Positions 43,388-55,447 of a stretch of DNA of 64,000 bases are shown here, one piece after another. The position numbers were made by a program, and so were the translations under genes. Below the pieces are notes generated by a model. The model did no database searches and was not told the origin of the DNA. It saw only the letters and a list, made by a program, of their open reading frames with translations. The stretch's first letter is position 1, and every line of letters starts with the position of its first letter. This DNA is from Diogma glabrata (taxonomy: Eukaryota; Arthropoda; Insecta; Diptera; Cylindrotomidae): positions 388,010,885-388,074,884 of the forward strand of contig OY856187.1 in assembly GCA_963693315.1 (NCBI GenBank), given 5' to 3'.

Positions 43388-44420
43388 AGCCCCGCCATTT
43401 TGAAAAAAATTAAAAACAAAGATTGTGCTGTATTGTACTACAGTTGTGATGGATGTGCTACTCAGACAGAATGCCATATCACCAATGAAAAAAAGAACAG
43501 TTTTTCGAGCAGAAGCTAGCCCCACCATTTTGAAAAAAAAAGAAAAACAAAGGTTGTCCTGTATTGTGCTCGAGTTGTACTGTTTGTGCTATTTAGAAAA
43601 AAATTCTCATCCCTAATGGGAAATTTTTATAACGCTAAAATCATTTTATCGCGTAAAAGTTAGCCCCGCCATTTTGGAAGAAATGAAAAGCAAAGTTTGT
43701 TCTGTATTGTGCTCTAGTTGTGCTGGTTGTGCTACTCAGAAGGTATTGCAAATAAGCATTGAATAAAAGTTGGCAGACTAAACAAATTTTTCGAGCAGAA
43801 GTAAGTCCCGCCATTTTGAATAAAATAAAAAATAAAGGTTGTGGTGTATTGTGCTTAAGTTGTGCTGATTGCGCTACTCAGACAAATATTTCGTGCGACT
43901 AACAGAAAAATTTGATCACGGCTACATCATTTCTTGGAAAGAAGTAAGCCCCGCCATTTTTGAAAAAATGAAAAATAAAAGGATTGTTGTATTATGTTAA
44001 AGTTGTGCTGGTTGTGCTACTCAAAAACAAATTCGTACCACCAATAGAAAAAAATTTAAGCACGCTAAAACGATTTTTCGAGTAGAAGTTAGCCCCACCA
44101 TTTTACAAAAAAAAACAGAATGTTGTGCTGTATTGTACCATAGTTGTGCTGGATGTGCTACTCAGGAAGAATTCTATATCACACATGAATAAAAGGTACG
44201 CTAACAATGTTTTTTGAGCAGAAAGCTTTCGAGCAGAAGTTAGCCCCGTCGTTTTGAAAAAATTGAAAAGCAAAGGCTGTCCTGTATTGCTCTAGGGTTG
44301 TGGTGGTTGTGTTACTCAAAAAGAATTCCATACTATTAATGCTAAAAGTTTGGCACTCCAAAACGATTTTTCGAGTAGAAGTTAGCCTCAGGGTCGTTTT
44401 CGAAAAAAAAAAAGAAAAGG
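43388..44420 (+). repeat. Satellite array, eight units of ~142 bp
   Basis: Units start with AGCCCCGCCATTTTGAAAAA or variants at 43388, 43518, 43662, 43804, 43947, 44091, 44242 and 44384, giving spacings of 130, 144, 142, 143, 144, 151 and 142. Each unit also contains TGTGCTGTATTGTGC, GTTGTGCTGGTTGTGCTACT and TTTTTCGAGCAGAAGTTAG. Units differ by substitutions and small indels, so the array is not freshly amplified. The last unit is cut short in an A-run. Confidence 0.92.
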
Positions 44421-44727
44421 TTAGAGGTAGTGATACGAAATTTTTTTTGAGCTGGCTGCTTTGAAAGAGATTATATATAATAAATGGAAAATACTTTTAC
44501 GCAAGCATTATTTTTGCTTGTAGGAATCAGTATAAGCATTAATCTATTAGTACTAATAACGAAAGTGACATCTTGTGTCCGATAGCATAAATGAATCTTG
44601 CAGCATGTTTTGTATAATATATAAAATAAGGGAATCACCAAAATATATGAAAATAAAAAAATTGTCTTGACAAAGAAGTATTTACTGTATTCTCACTAAA
44701 CAATACATGCTACATTCTAGGGACGCA

Positions 44728-45005
44728 CACAGAAAAAATTTTAGGGGGAGTCCAAAGATTTTTTGAAGTGAAAACTTCTTTAGGCGCACCACACACAGAT
44801 TTTTCCGTAGGTAGTAAGTTAAGCTGATCCGTGACGCTCTGAAATGAAAGACTTTATTAAGGTTTAAATTAAAGTCTATCTATCATTTCTTAACGTTTCA
44901 AATTGCGTTGTGAATATCGTGCTCGACTGATGTGCTGTAGGTACTGAGTTCAACTCCTGGTATGGTACATATTTTTTAATTTTTTTTAAATACCATTAAA
45001 ATTTT
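44728..45005 (+). repeat. Dispersed element with CACAGAAAAAATTT start and tRNA-like segment
   Basis: It starts CACAGAAAAAATTTTAGGGG. At about 44905-44964 is a tRNA-like stretch: ATCGTGCTCGACTGATGTGC followed by GAGTTCAACTCCTGG, which resembles a B box. A T-run at about 45000-45013 may end the element. It resembles a SINE-like repeat; the A box is weak. Confidence 0.45.
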
Positions 45006-45642
45006 TTTTTTTATTTATAAATTCATAAAAATAATAAAAATTTCGTTATATGAATTTTAAAAAATTGATCTATAACGCAGTTTTTTAAAGCTATATTGCT
45101 ACTGTCTTTTACAATTTGCATTTGAGTCATCATGCTAAATAAATATTGAATATATATATAATTGAAAGTATGTATGGCTGTTTATCCTTTATGCATTAAT
45201 ACATTAATCATCATGAAAATTTATGAAGTTGTTGTGTACGCTTAATTTTTGCTTTTTATTTAACTATCGTTTTAAACGGTAGTTTGCTTTGATCAATGTT
45301 TTTTTTGAACATAATTTTTTTATGCAATTAAAAATAACGTAAGAAAGTTAGTATAACCTGAAGGCTGAAACAATTACATTTGTATATCAAAATTATATGC
45401 ATTGAAATTTTATCATCTTCACTAAATATGTTGTCGGTTTGGAATTGTATGTAATACATGTTTCAAAAATTAAGTGCAGACTTAATACCTGTAACTTGAT
45501 ACTTGATAAAATGGATTATATCGATTTTAAGCTCACAATTACGAGACGGAAATCGCATAAATTCTATACAAAAAGCATAGCTTATGTATGATTAAACATG
45601 GATGGCAATCATGATAAATAAAATAATTAAAAATGGTGGCAC
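45006..45642. other. AT-rich region downstream of the jockey-type ORF1
   Basis: On the minus strand, where an ORF2 should follow ORF1, only short broken frames are seen. I find no endonuclease or RT motif here. Confidence 0.5.
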
Positions 45643-46656
45643 TTAGTCGATAGCGTTGATAATTTCCCTAAGTTTGCCTTTGTTAATATCTCTGTTGGTT
45701 TTCAATTTTTGGAATGCTTCGCAGCCCCTATAGCTGGCCGGATGGCCTTCTTTACCACAGATGACGCAGGCTGCCGGTTTCTCCCTACTGCATAATCCCT
45801 TTTCGTGTTCGTCCCCACATTTCACGCATCTAATGCCATAGGTGGAATTCTGGCTAAGGTGACCAAATCTTTGGCATCTGTAACATTGAATTATATCGGC
45901 TTTTCTAAGTTTCTCGAAGTAAACTCTCTGGTGGAAGAGATATTTGATGTTCAATAGCTCCCCAGTGTTTTGACCAAGTTCGAGGTGAACGGTGTACATA
46001 CTCAATTGCACTTTAGTTTTTTTAACCCAAGGAGTTTCGAACTGCTGTATCTTAATTATTTTTAGGTTAAGGCATACTGTGAGGAGTTCGTTCTTAATTT
46101 CCTCTTCAGTATAGCCTCCGCATATCCCTCTAAGTAATAGCAGTTCTTTCCTTAGCTCCTTCGGAGTGAATGTGAAGGCCTCTGGTTTTCTTTCTTTAAA
46201 GTAATTGATAATATTTAAGTGAGTGTCCACCTTGTCGACAAAAACTTTAACCTTTCCAAACCCTGTGTTATGGATTTTGATATTTACGTCAGGAGAAATT
46301 TGTTTAATTAAACTTATCACGGATTTAGCACTAACTCCATTAATATAAATGGGTGGACACCAACCTATTTTTTGTTTTAAAGGGTTAACTCCCTTATTGG
46401 AATTGATTTTAGCGTTCGAATTTACGTTAGTTGCATTACGAGCATCATAATTATTATTTTCAGTATTATTAGAGATATTTAAATTTTTGTTAAAATTAGG
46501 ATTAGTATTTCTTAAATTTAAATTAGGATCACTTAAATTAAGATCTTGTTCACTTACGTTGTCTTGATGTTGAGAGTCCATATAGTTATCATCGTGTAGT
46601 TCCATGTTTTGGAAAATATTTGCTGAGTTGAAATTTGGTGATTCATTACCTTGCAT
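45643..46656 (-). CDS. Jockey-type LINE ORF1 (gag-like, zinc knuckles), isolated
   Basis: 337 residues from ATG at 46654-46656 to TAA at 45643. Residues ~1-90 are low complexity and Asn-rich. A central domain at ~100-235 includes WCPPIYINGVSAKSVI and LLLLRGICGGYTEEEIKNEL, the fold found before the knuckles in jockey ORF1 proteins (PRE_C2HC-like). Three zinc knuckle-like motifs follow: CYRCQRFGHLSQNS, CVKCGDEHEKGLC and CVICGKEGHPASYRGC. The protein is expected to bind element RNA and support retrotransposition. No ORF2 follows within 1 kb, so either the element is truncated or the gene persists alone. The frame is intact, which is notable among so many broken neighbours. Confidence 0.9.
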   Translation of the reverse strand: MQGNESPNFNSANIFQNMELHDDNYMDSQHQDNVSEQDLNLSDPNLNLRNTNPNFNKNLNISNNTENNNYDARNATNVNSNAKINSNKGVNPLKQKIGWCPPIYINGVSAKSVISLIKQISPDVNIKIHNTGFGKVKVFVDKVDTHLNIINYFKERKPEAFTFTPKELRKELLLLRGICGGYTEEEIKNELLTVCLNLKIIKIQQFETPWVKKTKVQLSMYTVHLELGQNTGELLNIKYLFHQRVYFEKLRKADIIQCYRCQRFGHLSQNSTYGIRCVKCGDEHEKGLCSREKPAACVICGKEGHPASYRGCEAFQKLKTNRDINKGKLREIINAID

Positions 46657-49320
46657 TTACCTTCTTTTTGCGCCTTTTCTTACTACTTTAAATTTGTTAT
46701 AATTGTTATAATCCGCATCAATGTATAATTTTCATTTCCATTTTGATGACTATGGACAGATGATGTCCAATAGTCCAATAGTAGATAGATGACAATAGTC
46801 GCTGTTAAAAAAAAATTACTATCCTCAAACAGTTGTGTGATATTTCCCAATGCCATTTCCTATGTTCAATTTGTGATCGTTAGTTGCTATAAAATTAGCA
46901 TAGTACAGTTGTATAATAACTTGCGCTATTCCCATGTAGATTTCCTAAAAACGTTTCATAGTCAATTTTTCTGCTTATAATTATTTTCCCATTTTAGTAC
47001 CAGATATTAATAAAGACTTTTTTTAGTGGGGACAAATAATTAACGCAAGGAAAAAATTAATTCCCCAACGTTCGTTTGTTTTTTTGACTATAAATACGCG
47101 TAGCTGCGTATAGAGGCTCTCTTAGTCGCCGATTTCGATCTCTTCTTATTGAAATTGATTTTGTCTTGGTTGACGTTTGTTTTTATTTTCAAAAACAAAA
47201 ATGTCAGTCTCCATATATTGTGATGTCAATTCTTGTTTGTTTTTTTTTTGTTAGAAAACTTTACTTTAGATGTAGTCATTAGTTTTCTTAAATTAAAAAT
47301 TGTGTTAACGCTTTAAAACATAAAAATATATATAGTTATTGTTATATATAGTAATTTTAAGGTTAGATAAATTTTTTTGTGTGTTACTTAAATTATGCTT
47401 AGCTGTAGTATCGAGAAATTTATAGATGTAAATGGCGTAGTAGAAGCCTAATTCAATTTTCTCTGTCTGAGCATAGCAAATCTTATTGTGCATGCCCAAC
47501 GAATTAGTAGATATAATTAAACAAATAAAAAGAAAAATTTGTGAAATAAATGTTAATTAGACTGATAGATAGTTAAAGTGAAAGTTTTTTTATTTCATTC
47601 GCGAAAGTCAAAGGTGTTTGTTTTTGGGCACGGTCCGAAAGAAAAAAATTGCTGTTAGCTCAATTGAATTATAAGCGTGGGAGGGCGTGATACTTTATCA
47701 GACCACTAAAGGTGCCCGAAGTTATACAATCGGTTTCAATAGTACCACCTCATATCACTAAAAAAAATTTAATTGAATGCTGGTGACTTTTCTTAATAAC
47801 CACCATCTGTCTCGTAATCGATGAGGGACTAGACGAGAACACGTGCGAAGGAGGGAAGATTGGTGAGTTCCAGATCAATCATGGGGTGAGTCATAATTTA
47901 ATTTATTATGTTTATATGTATGAATGATTGTGAGAGCGTATGTATAGATGCGTGGATGTGGGTGTGTATGCACTAACATATTTGTTACATGTTACATATG
48001 CACTAACATATTTGAGATATTATACAATTTATTGATAAAAATTTAAGACTAATTAAACTTAAAAATGGATGGCCGATTAATATGCCATCAATCAAATGAT
48101 TTAGTGTACCATGAATTTGTTGATGGGATAAAGGTAATATATCATACGAATGTTTATTCTAGTTCTTGCGTCTCAACCGACAACGTTTTATCAATTCGAT
48201 GATTCTCCTATCACATTGAAATGTGGAAATGACTTCAATATTATTTTTTTTGAAGAATATTTTTGGTGAGGAGATCTACCATGAAATAAAATTGTATTTC
48301 AACATTCGCGTTGTGCAGATATTGTGTTGGTTATTATCCAAAGGTGTAGCAAGGAGTTTTGAATTACCTTGGGTGAAAATTGATTAAAATGAAACTGAAG
48401 ATTGATCTGTTCGTGAACATAATACACTAAGCATCTTCGAAATTATAAAGATGAAAAGTAATTATAATTGTGAAAACAATTGAATTCTATCTGTTCATTT
48501 TCAAATTTTGTTATTGTTGTAATACATATTATGATTAATAACATTATTTTGTAATAATCAAAATTAACAGCATACATAGAACATCTTGCATTTATATGTC
48601 CTCAAACATTATTTAACTTGACCTTTTCTTTCAATAACCCGATAAAGAAGGGAGCCTATGTTCATTGAGTAAGGTTCTTAGCAGATTAGAATTCAATTAA
48701 TATTATATAGTTTTATTTTTTTTCTAAATAATTTTGTGTATTTGTTATGTAGAAGAATTTTCCTCTTATTGCATAATATGGTTTTCATGGGAAATATAGC
48801 ATATTTCCTCAAGAAAATTATATATATAAATATAAATACGGATGCAAAGGGTCGGAATTTTGTTCAACAATGGTGTAGTTCGGGTTATTTTCATTGACCT
48901 GATTTACGAGAACGCGCTTTCAATCCGGGTTTAAACACATTTCGTTTCCTTTAGGTTTTCTCTTGTAGATCAAATAAAACTAACTTTGTATTGTTTTAAA
49001 TTTTTTTTTTAGATGAAAACTTAGTTAAAACAGGTCTTGAGCATTATATTGATTCCTTTGTCATTAATGCCAATCATTGTGTCATCCACGGTGTCTATAG
49101 ATTACCTAATTCTAGATTCGTATTATGATAAACGCTACTAACAGATTTTTGGATACTCACCACTAATCTATTGGTGGGGACTTAATCACGTTTAACTTTT
49201 TGCGTGTGAGTGAATGTGTATGTGGGTGTGCGGGTGCATGTATGAATGGGTGTGTATGTGGGTGTTCGAGTGTGTGTGTGGGAGTGGATGAAGTGCGCGG
49301 GTGTTTGACTGAATTAAATT
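46657..49320. other. Non-coding region, possibly leader of an unidentified retroelement
   Basis: No protein is recognisable. A promoter-like pair is near 47090-47125. A segment ending ATCATGGGGTGAGT (about 47878-47891) parallels ATCATGAGGTGAGT at about 60796-60809, each followed by G/T-rich sequence (about 47930-47985 and 49205-49310 here). The region precedes the conserved block at 49325-49566 and may belong to the same repeat. Confidence 0.4.
47089..47127 (+). promoter_or_regulatory. Candidate TATA/Inr core promoter
   Basis: TATAAATA at 47089-47096 is followed about 30 bases later by CTCTTAGTCG, an initiator-like sequence at plausible spacing. The setting suggests an LTR or retroelement leader promoter. 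No transcript evidence exists. Confidence 0.3.
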
Positions 49321-49324
49321 TATG

Positions 49325-49566
49325 GGGTTGGACGTGGTGATAGTGGTTCTTTCACGTATGGGGGTCGCCGGAGTCTGTTTAGTTCACTTTTTCTTGCCTT
49401 ACATCTGTTCTTATCTCCTGATACGCGTACCAATTCAGTTATTTAGACTGGAGCAGCAGGTAATCTTCTCTCGACCCCATAGACTGCAGCTAGTCTGGGG
49501 CTAAAAATAATCTCGCTAGGTACGCGACCTGCTATGCCACTTCGTTGTTGGTCAACGAAGCAGCAC
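49325..49566 (+). repeat. Conserved block of unidentified repeat, copy 1
   Basis: Shared words with 61555-61800 in the same order: GGTTCTTT, GGGGTCGCC.GAGT, GAGCAGCAGGTAA, CTAGGTACGC.ACCTGCTATG and a terminal hairpin (TTCGTTG...CAACGAA). The two copies are ~70-75% identical by eye. The right edge is cut by the 3' end of a LINE at 49567. Confidence 0.65.
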
Positions 49567-51702
49567 TTTTTATTTATTTACTTATTTACTACTACTTCCT
49601 AAAGTTATGCTTATAATATAGTAACTATTCTAAAACATTAATAATATTAAAATACTTGAAATGTTAATTGAAATACAAAGCTAGAATACAACTATCATCA
49701 ACAAAAGACAAACAATTCCTAATCAAAACTTACATTCTACATATAAACTACAAAACAAAAAAAATTAATCGTTCGATAATTTTAATTTAATTCTATTTTT
49801 AAACACTCCTCTCGATATATTAAAATCAAAGAGATCGGAAAAGAAATTAAAATGCCGTGAAATAGTAAACAATGGATCACTTTTACCGAAGTTTGTTCGA
49901 CGGTAAGGGAGTTTTAAAAAATTCGAAATTGTACGCAGCTGTCGTGCAGGGGCATAAACTTCAATTAATCGCAATAAAGTAGGACAATCGATATTATTAT
50001 TCAAAAGATAGCAGACGAAGATTGCGGAAGCGATTAGTCGCCTATCTTCAAGTGTTTCTATACTAAGAAGTTGACATCGACCTTTATAAGGGGGAAGTAC
50101 GTAAAAGGGCAAGCTATTGTCCCTAGGTAAACGACGAAGAGCATAGCGTATAAACCTTTTTTAAACTCTTTCCAATCTTTGAGAATGACAACTATAATAG
50201 GGAGACCAAATTACTGAGGCGTATTCTATTAAAGATCTTACGAAGCAACAGTATAGACTTCGAACAGTGTAAGGATCTTGAAAGTCTGATGAGTTTCTAA
50301 TAATAAAACCTAACATGCTATTAGCCCTAGAAATTATATTGTTGATATGATCGTCAAAAGACAGATTAAATTTGAACAAAACTCCTAGATCTTGAATAGA
50401 ATATACTCGAAGTATAGGAATATTATTCAAAGAATAATTGTTGTAAATAACTGATCGAGTTCGGTGAAAGGTCAACATTTTACATTTAGGCTCATTCAGA
50501 AGAAGGAGATTATCTGTACACCAGGCACAAAAGTGATATAACTCTTCTTGCATTATTTAGGCATCGATTTCGTTTCTTATTGTTTTAAAGATTTTGATAT
50601 CGTCTGCATAGATAAGAATTTTACAAAAAGTGAAGCAAAACGTTGCATCATTGATGAATAATAGAAATAATAGCGGTCCTAGATGGCTACCCTGCGGTAC
50701 ATCGGAAGTAACAAGGAACTCATAAGATACTGTTGAGCCTATTTTAACATATTGTTTTCTGTTTTTAAGGTATGAGGCGATCCAACGGATAGGAATTTCA
50801 GCACATTCAAATTTCTCTAATTTTTTATACAGAATCGAGTGGATTATTTTGTCAAATGCTTTTCTAAAATCGGTATAGATAACATCTATTTGCAATCGGT
50901 GTTCTAGAGCTTGCGATACTTCTGTTGTCAATATAGTAAGGTTAGTTGTTATTGATCTGCCAGGGTAGAAGCCATGTTGGGCATCTGTGATAAACTTCTT
51001 CGTATGAAAAAATAAATAATGTTTAACAATTTTTTCGAACAATTTTGGAATTGTCGAAAATTTTGCAATACCTCGATAGTTCTCAACATTGTTTTTGCGT
51101 CCAGATTTTTTAAAAATTGGTATTATATTAGAAATTTTCCAGGAAGATGGAAAAATTCCTGAAGATAGACTCTTACTAAATATCTTGTGTAAAGGACGTA
51201 CCAGAGAGGTAGAACAATGTTTTAAAAATATTGGCGGAATATTGTCAGGTCCAGCTCCCTTATTTATATCAAGTTCGTTTAATGCCGATTGAATGTCAGA
51301 TTCTAAAATTTGAAAACCCATCAAATTAATGTTAAAGAAGGAATCTTCTGATGTCTGGGTGTGAGACAATGGTGATGTAGGTGTGGAATTATAAACACTT
51401 TTAAAAAAGTCTGCGAAGAATTTACATATGACATTTAAGTCACTAGACGATTCAGAATTATAGAACATCACTGATGGGTATCCGTTAGATTTTCTCTTCA
51501 AGTCTATAAAGTTCCAGAACCGTTTAGGACTCGAGTGAAGAACGGATTCGATATCGAGTATATAGTTGTTAAACAAGAACTTATTGAGTATTTTGAAATC
51601 TGTCCGAAGATGATTGTAAATCTGATAGTAAGATTCGTTCTGCTTTGATTTATAAGTTTTATGTGACTTGTGCATTCGATTCTTTAAATTCATCAATTGT
51701 TT
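49567..51702 (-). pseudogene. 5'-truncated jockey-type LINE, RT with in-frame stops
   Basis: A minus-strand RT from about 51702 to a stop at 49765, with a 3' end in AAATAAATAAATAAA-like repeats at about 49567-49590. RT blocks: SPKRFWNFI, NKGAGPDNIPP, YRGIAKFSTIPKLFEKIV, TDFRKAFDKI, VPQGSHLGPLLFLLFIND and the catalytic YADDIKIF (about 50600). One TAA at 50557-50559 and one at 50161-50163 interrupt an otherwise continuous frame; C-terminal blocks IEYASVIWSPYY, RRLPRDNSLP and YKGRCQLLS follow. There is no endonuclease, so it is a 5' truncation or was cut by the gypsy sequence that begins at 51703. The open frame upstream of 51702 is antisense gypsy, not LINE. Confidence 0.88.
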
Positions 51703-51841
51703 TGTTATGCCGCAATCTGAGGAATTATCTAACCAGTAGTATTTATAAGAGAGTCTACACCCCACTCCAGAACGAGTTCAGGTTCTGTATTGGTAGACTG
51801 AAGGAAATGTATGCCTTGGTAGTGAGATTTAACGGTCAACG
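51703..51841 (+). repeat. 139 bp gypsy protease-region repeat, copy 1
   Basis: Identical to 55448-55586 except for one A/C difference. The translation includes NLRNYLTSSIYKRVYTPLQ and IGRLKEMYALVVRFNGQR. In the right copy it follows CLFDIGSGNCLL, which looks like a retropepsin D-T/S-G motif. Copy 1 starts exactly where the LINE ends and is followed without a gap by RT sequence in another frame. Confidence 0.85.
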
Positions 51842-54316
51842 CTTCAATTAGGAGTGATCGAAGAGAGTTCTGACAGTTCTTGGTGCTCGCCAGTGGTCTT
51901 AATACAAAAATCTTCAGGGAAGAATCGTTTATGTTTAGATTCGAGGCGTGTCAACGCACTGACCAAAAAGGATGCATACCCACTTCCATTAATCAATGGC
52001 TTGTTAGGACGTCTAAATAGTACGAGATACATAAGCAGTATTGATCTCAAAGATGCGTTCTGGCAAATTCCTTTGTCAGAAACATCTCGAGATAAAACAG
52101 CCTTCACAGTGCCTGGACGACCATTGTACCAATTCAAGGTCATGCCTTTTGGTTTGTGCAATGCTCCCCAGACAATGTGTCGGCTGATGCATAAAGTGAT
52201 ACCTCACAAGTATCATGGAAGTGTCTTCGTCTATTTAGACGACCTACTGGTAGTGTCCTCAACATTCGAGGAACATATGGAACTACTGTCTATAGTCTCT
52301 ACTCTTTTAACAAATGCAGGTCTAACCATCAATCTGCAGAAAAGTAAGTTCGTGCTGCGAGAAGTAAAGTATTTGGGCTTTTTCGTTGGCGAAGGTGGAT
52401 TGAAAACGGATCCTGAAAAAGTACGAGCTATTGAGGAATATCCAGCTCCAACAACTGTTAAACAGATTCGTCGGTTATTAGGTATGGCAGGGTGGTATCA
52501 ACGATTTATACCAAACTACGCTAGCGTTGTTTCACCTATTACAGATCTTTTGAAAAAAGGATCTAAACGACTGGTATGGACTGATGGAGCTCAAACCGCC
52601 TTTAACAATTTAAAACATCTTTTGACTGTAGCCCCAGTTTTAATAAATCCAAACTATGAAAAAGAATTCTTTATTAGATGTGATGCAAGCATCACGGGTG
52701 TAGGAAGTGTATTGTATCAGCTGGATGAAGAAGGCCATGAGTGTCCGATAGCATTCATGTCAAAAAAGTTGAATAAAGCCCAAAGGAATTATTCAGTGTC
52801 TGAGCTTGAGTGTCTCGCAGCAATTCTCAGCGTGAAGAAATTCAGAGCCTACGTGGAGGGTCATAAATTTACAATTGTGACCGATCATTCAAGTCTAAAG
52901 TGGTTGATGTCACAAAAAGATTTGAGTGGTCGGTTAGCTAGATGGAGTTTAAAGCTTCAACACATGGATTTTTCTATTGTACATAGTAAAGGGACCCAAA
53001 ACGTAGTACCTGATGCTCTGTCTCGTATATATGACGACACGTCTGAAGAATTTGCTGAAGCGCTCGCTCATACTGACGACACTATTAAATCAGATGATGA
53101 ATGTTATCGGCACCATGAATACACAAACATGATAGCCAAAGTACAATTGTCTCCTCAGGATTTTCCAATGGTGAAACAATTGGATGGTAAGCTATGCATG
53201 CGCATAGAACCTAAAGCTGATGCAGTACCTAACGATTTGCCTGTGTGAAAACTTTGGATACCGAAACCTCTAACTACTAAATTGATCAAGGAACATCACG
53301 ACAACTGTATAGCTGCTCATGGAGGGAGGGGTAAAGAAGACCTTGGTGGGTCTTCAGCGTCTCTACTACTGGCCGGGCATGGCATCTCAAGTTCATGACT
53401 ATGTCGTATCTTGTGATGTCTGCAAACATTTAAAGGCAACAAATCAGATATTGCGTCCACCAATGCAATCCCGATTTATAACAGATAGACCATGGCAGCG
53501 TATATATATTGATTTTTTGGGTCCGTATCCCAGATCAAAATCTGGGAATACTGTTCTTCTGATTGTACTTGATCATTTGTCAAAATTTGTATTAATTAAA
53601 CCTCTCAGAAATGCTACGTCACCTTCTGTGAATACATTTTTGAGAAATTAAGTTTTTCTAACATATGGTGTTCCAGAGTTTCTTCACAGCGACAATGGTA
53701 AACAATTTCTAAGTCATTCTTTTCAAAAACTGTTGTCAGAATTCAACATTTCACATATTAAAACTGGAGTCTACAGTCCTCAGAGTAACGCTTCGGAATG
53801 GTAAATAGGTCGATATTAGCTGCGATCAGATCTTACATTAAAGGTATGCATAATACGTGGGATTCTCATCTGGGAGATATAGCTTTTGCACTGCGTTCCG
53901 CAGTACATAGCACAACACTTCATTCTCCATACTACGTGTTGTTTGGTCAACACCCTATATCAGATGGCAAGACCTACACAACTCTTCGAACTTTACATAG
54001 TCTGGGTGAACCAATAGATGTGGATCTGGATCATACAGATCAATTAGCAATCGTCAGAGCTCGCATTAAGAAATATATGGACACAGCTTTCGCAAAGTCC
54101 CAACAACATTATAATCTACGGACGCGACCTCGTACATTTGAAATACAACAACGACAGCATCACCTAAGTGATGCAGCAAACAAGCTTTCGGCCAAGCTGG
54201 CTCCGAAATTCCTACCAGCCATAATAACAAGCAGGGTTGGTAATGTGTTGTACAAATGTACAAATTTGAATGGTAAGCCCATTGGGACTTTCCATGCCAA
54301 AGATATAAGAATTTAA
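51842..54316 (+). pseudogene. Ty3/gypsy pol: RT, RNase H, integrase, broken
   Basis: RT begins with LQLGVIEESSDSSWCSPVVL (51842 on), the usual gypsy start. Counting from GTG 51854: SIDLKDAFWQIPL (62-74), TAFTVPGRPLYQF (82-94), MPFGLCNAPQ (97-106) and catalytic YLDD (127-130). RNase H has RCDAS (275-279), SELE (316-319), TDHSSLKW (343-350) and VVPDALSR (384-391). A TGA at 53246-53248 ends this frame. Integrase continues with the HHCC zinc finger (EHHDNC..., CDVCKHLK), DFLGP, LHSDNGKQF and YSPQSNASE, broken by a frameshift near 53325, a TAA at 53649 and a frameshift near 53797. The C-terminus ends KDIRI at 54316. Gag and most of protease are missing. The RT sequence recalls Osvaldo/Ulysses-type elements, which is only an impression. 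Confidence 0.92.
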
Positions 54317-55447
54317 AAAAAAATTTACTATAGATCCTTGTTAACTTATTTTACTTGTATTAGTTTTTTTTATCTTTATCAATTTAGTAATTATTATTAA
54401 TTTTTTTTATTATCATTCTTTATATTAGTATCTTGTTTTATTAAAATTTCTCTCCTTGGTTGTTCTAATAAATCATCCACTATGCCTAACATATTAACGT
54501 TTTCGTGTTAGATGTGAGCCGCTTAAGACTCTGTCTGCGGTTACCTGACTCTACTTTGAATTAGCTTACCCTCCCCATTCATTTTTCAATTAACTTTCAA
54601 AAATTTCTACTATTTTTCTAGATAGTCTTCATCGCGTACAATAGTAATGCTGTCTCTCAATACCTGAAATTGAATTTTGGTACTTGAGGGCACTGTTCAG
54701 TAAGAGTATTAGGTAGTTTTTTTCATTAGTTTTAGTTTTTTTCTTTAGTTTTAGTTTTTTTGGGAAATTTGATGTACGTAGAAAGAGATTATTAGGCTCA
54801 TATCTGTCATCAGTTCCACATACAATTACTGAACAGGACTCTCAAGTGTGGAACTTCGGTTGATGGTCATTATGGTCAACATTTTTATTTCCTTTTATTA
54901 CAATAGAACTTACCTTAAATAAATATTCTCATTAACTTGCATCTGTCACTTGACTCATTTGCGAACGCTTACCAACTTTGCGCTGCTTGTTGTCTGCTGG
55001 GACTCGGCATGCCTCAATTGGGGAACTTTTACAGCGAGACGTGACAGTTTACACGATATCTATAATGCAGCTGATCAACAAGCTCTGGCGTTCTACAATC
55101 AAGAATTTGGATGCAATAGTCCTTAAGTCAACATAAATAAAACAATTTTTTTTTTTGAAACATCTCTAATTCGAAATTCTTTCATAATTGATATACAACA
55201 TCAGTAATTCTAAACATCTTTATTTTCATCATGGTTGCACAACATCTACAATTCGTACTTTCTTTCCTCATTTAGCGTCATGCAAAAATGCTAAACATCT
55301 GGTTGTCTTGAGAGAGGTACTCGACTCATCAATTCGTATACCTAATTTCGGTCAATATTAGTGATTGTGGCATGTTTTCTTTCCTTAATCTTCACAAAAA
55401 TCATTTCCCTGTTGAATGCTTGTTTGATATCGGTTCAGGAAATTGTC
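54317..55447 (+). other. Putative 3' UTR/LTR and gag-leader remnant of gypsy
   Basis: Directly follows pol. It contains an imperfect inverted pair, ACTTGAGGGCACTGTTCAGTAA at about 54684 and CTGAACAGGACTCTCAAGTG at about 54826, and A/T-rich segments. Near 55060-55125 an open stretch reads HDIYNAADQQALAFYNQEF. From 55372 a frame with CLFDIGSGNCLL leads into the second protease copy. The order pol, LTR-like, protease suggests two gypsy copies sharing an LTR, or a rearranged copy. LTR borders could not be fixed. Confidence 0.45.

Noticed and set aside
51703..51765. N-terminal extension of the LINE RT frame beyond 51702
   Set aside because: This stretch is antisense to the 139 bp gypsy protease repeat, which occurs again at 55448-55586 without any LINE; the open frame is chance and begins with GTG.
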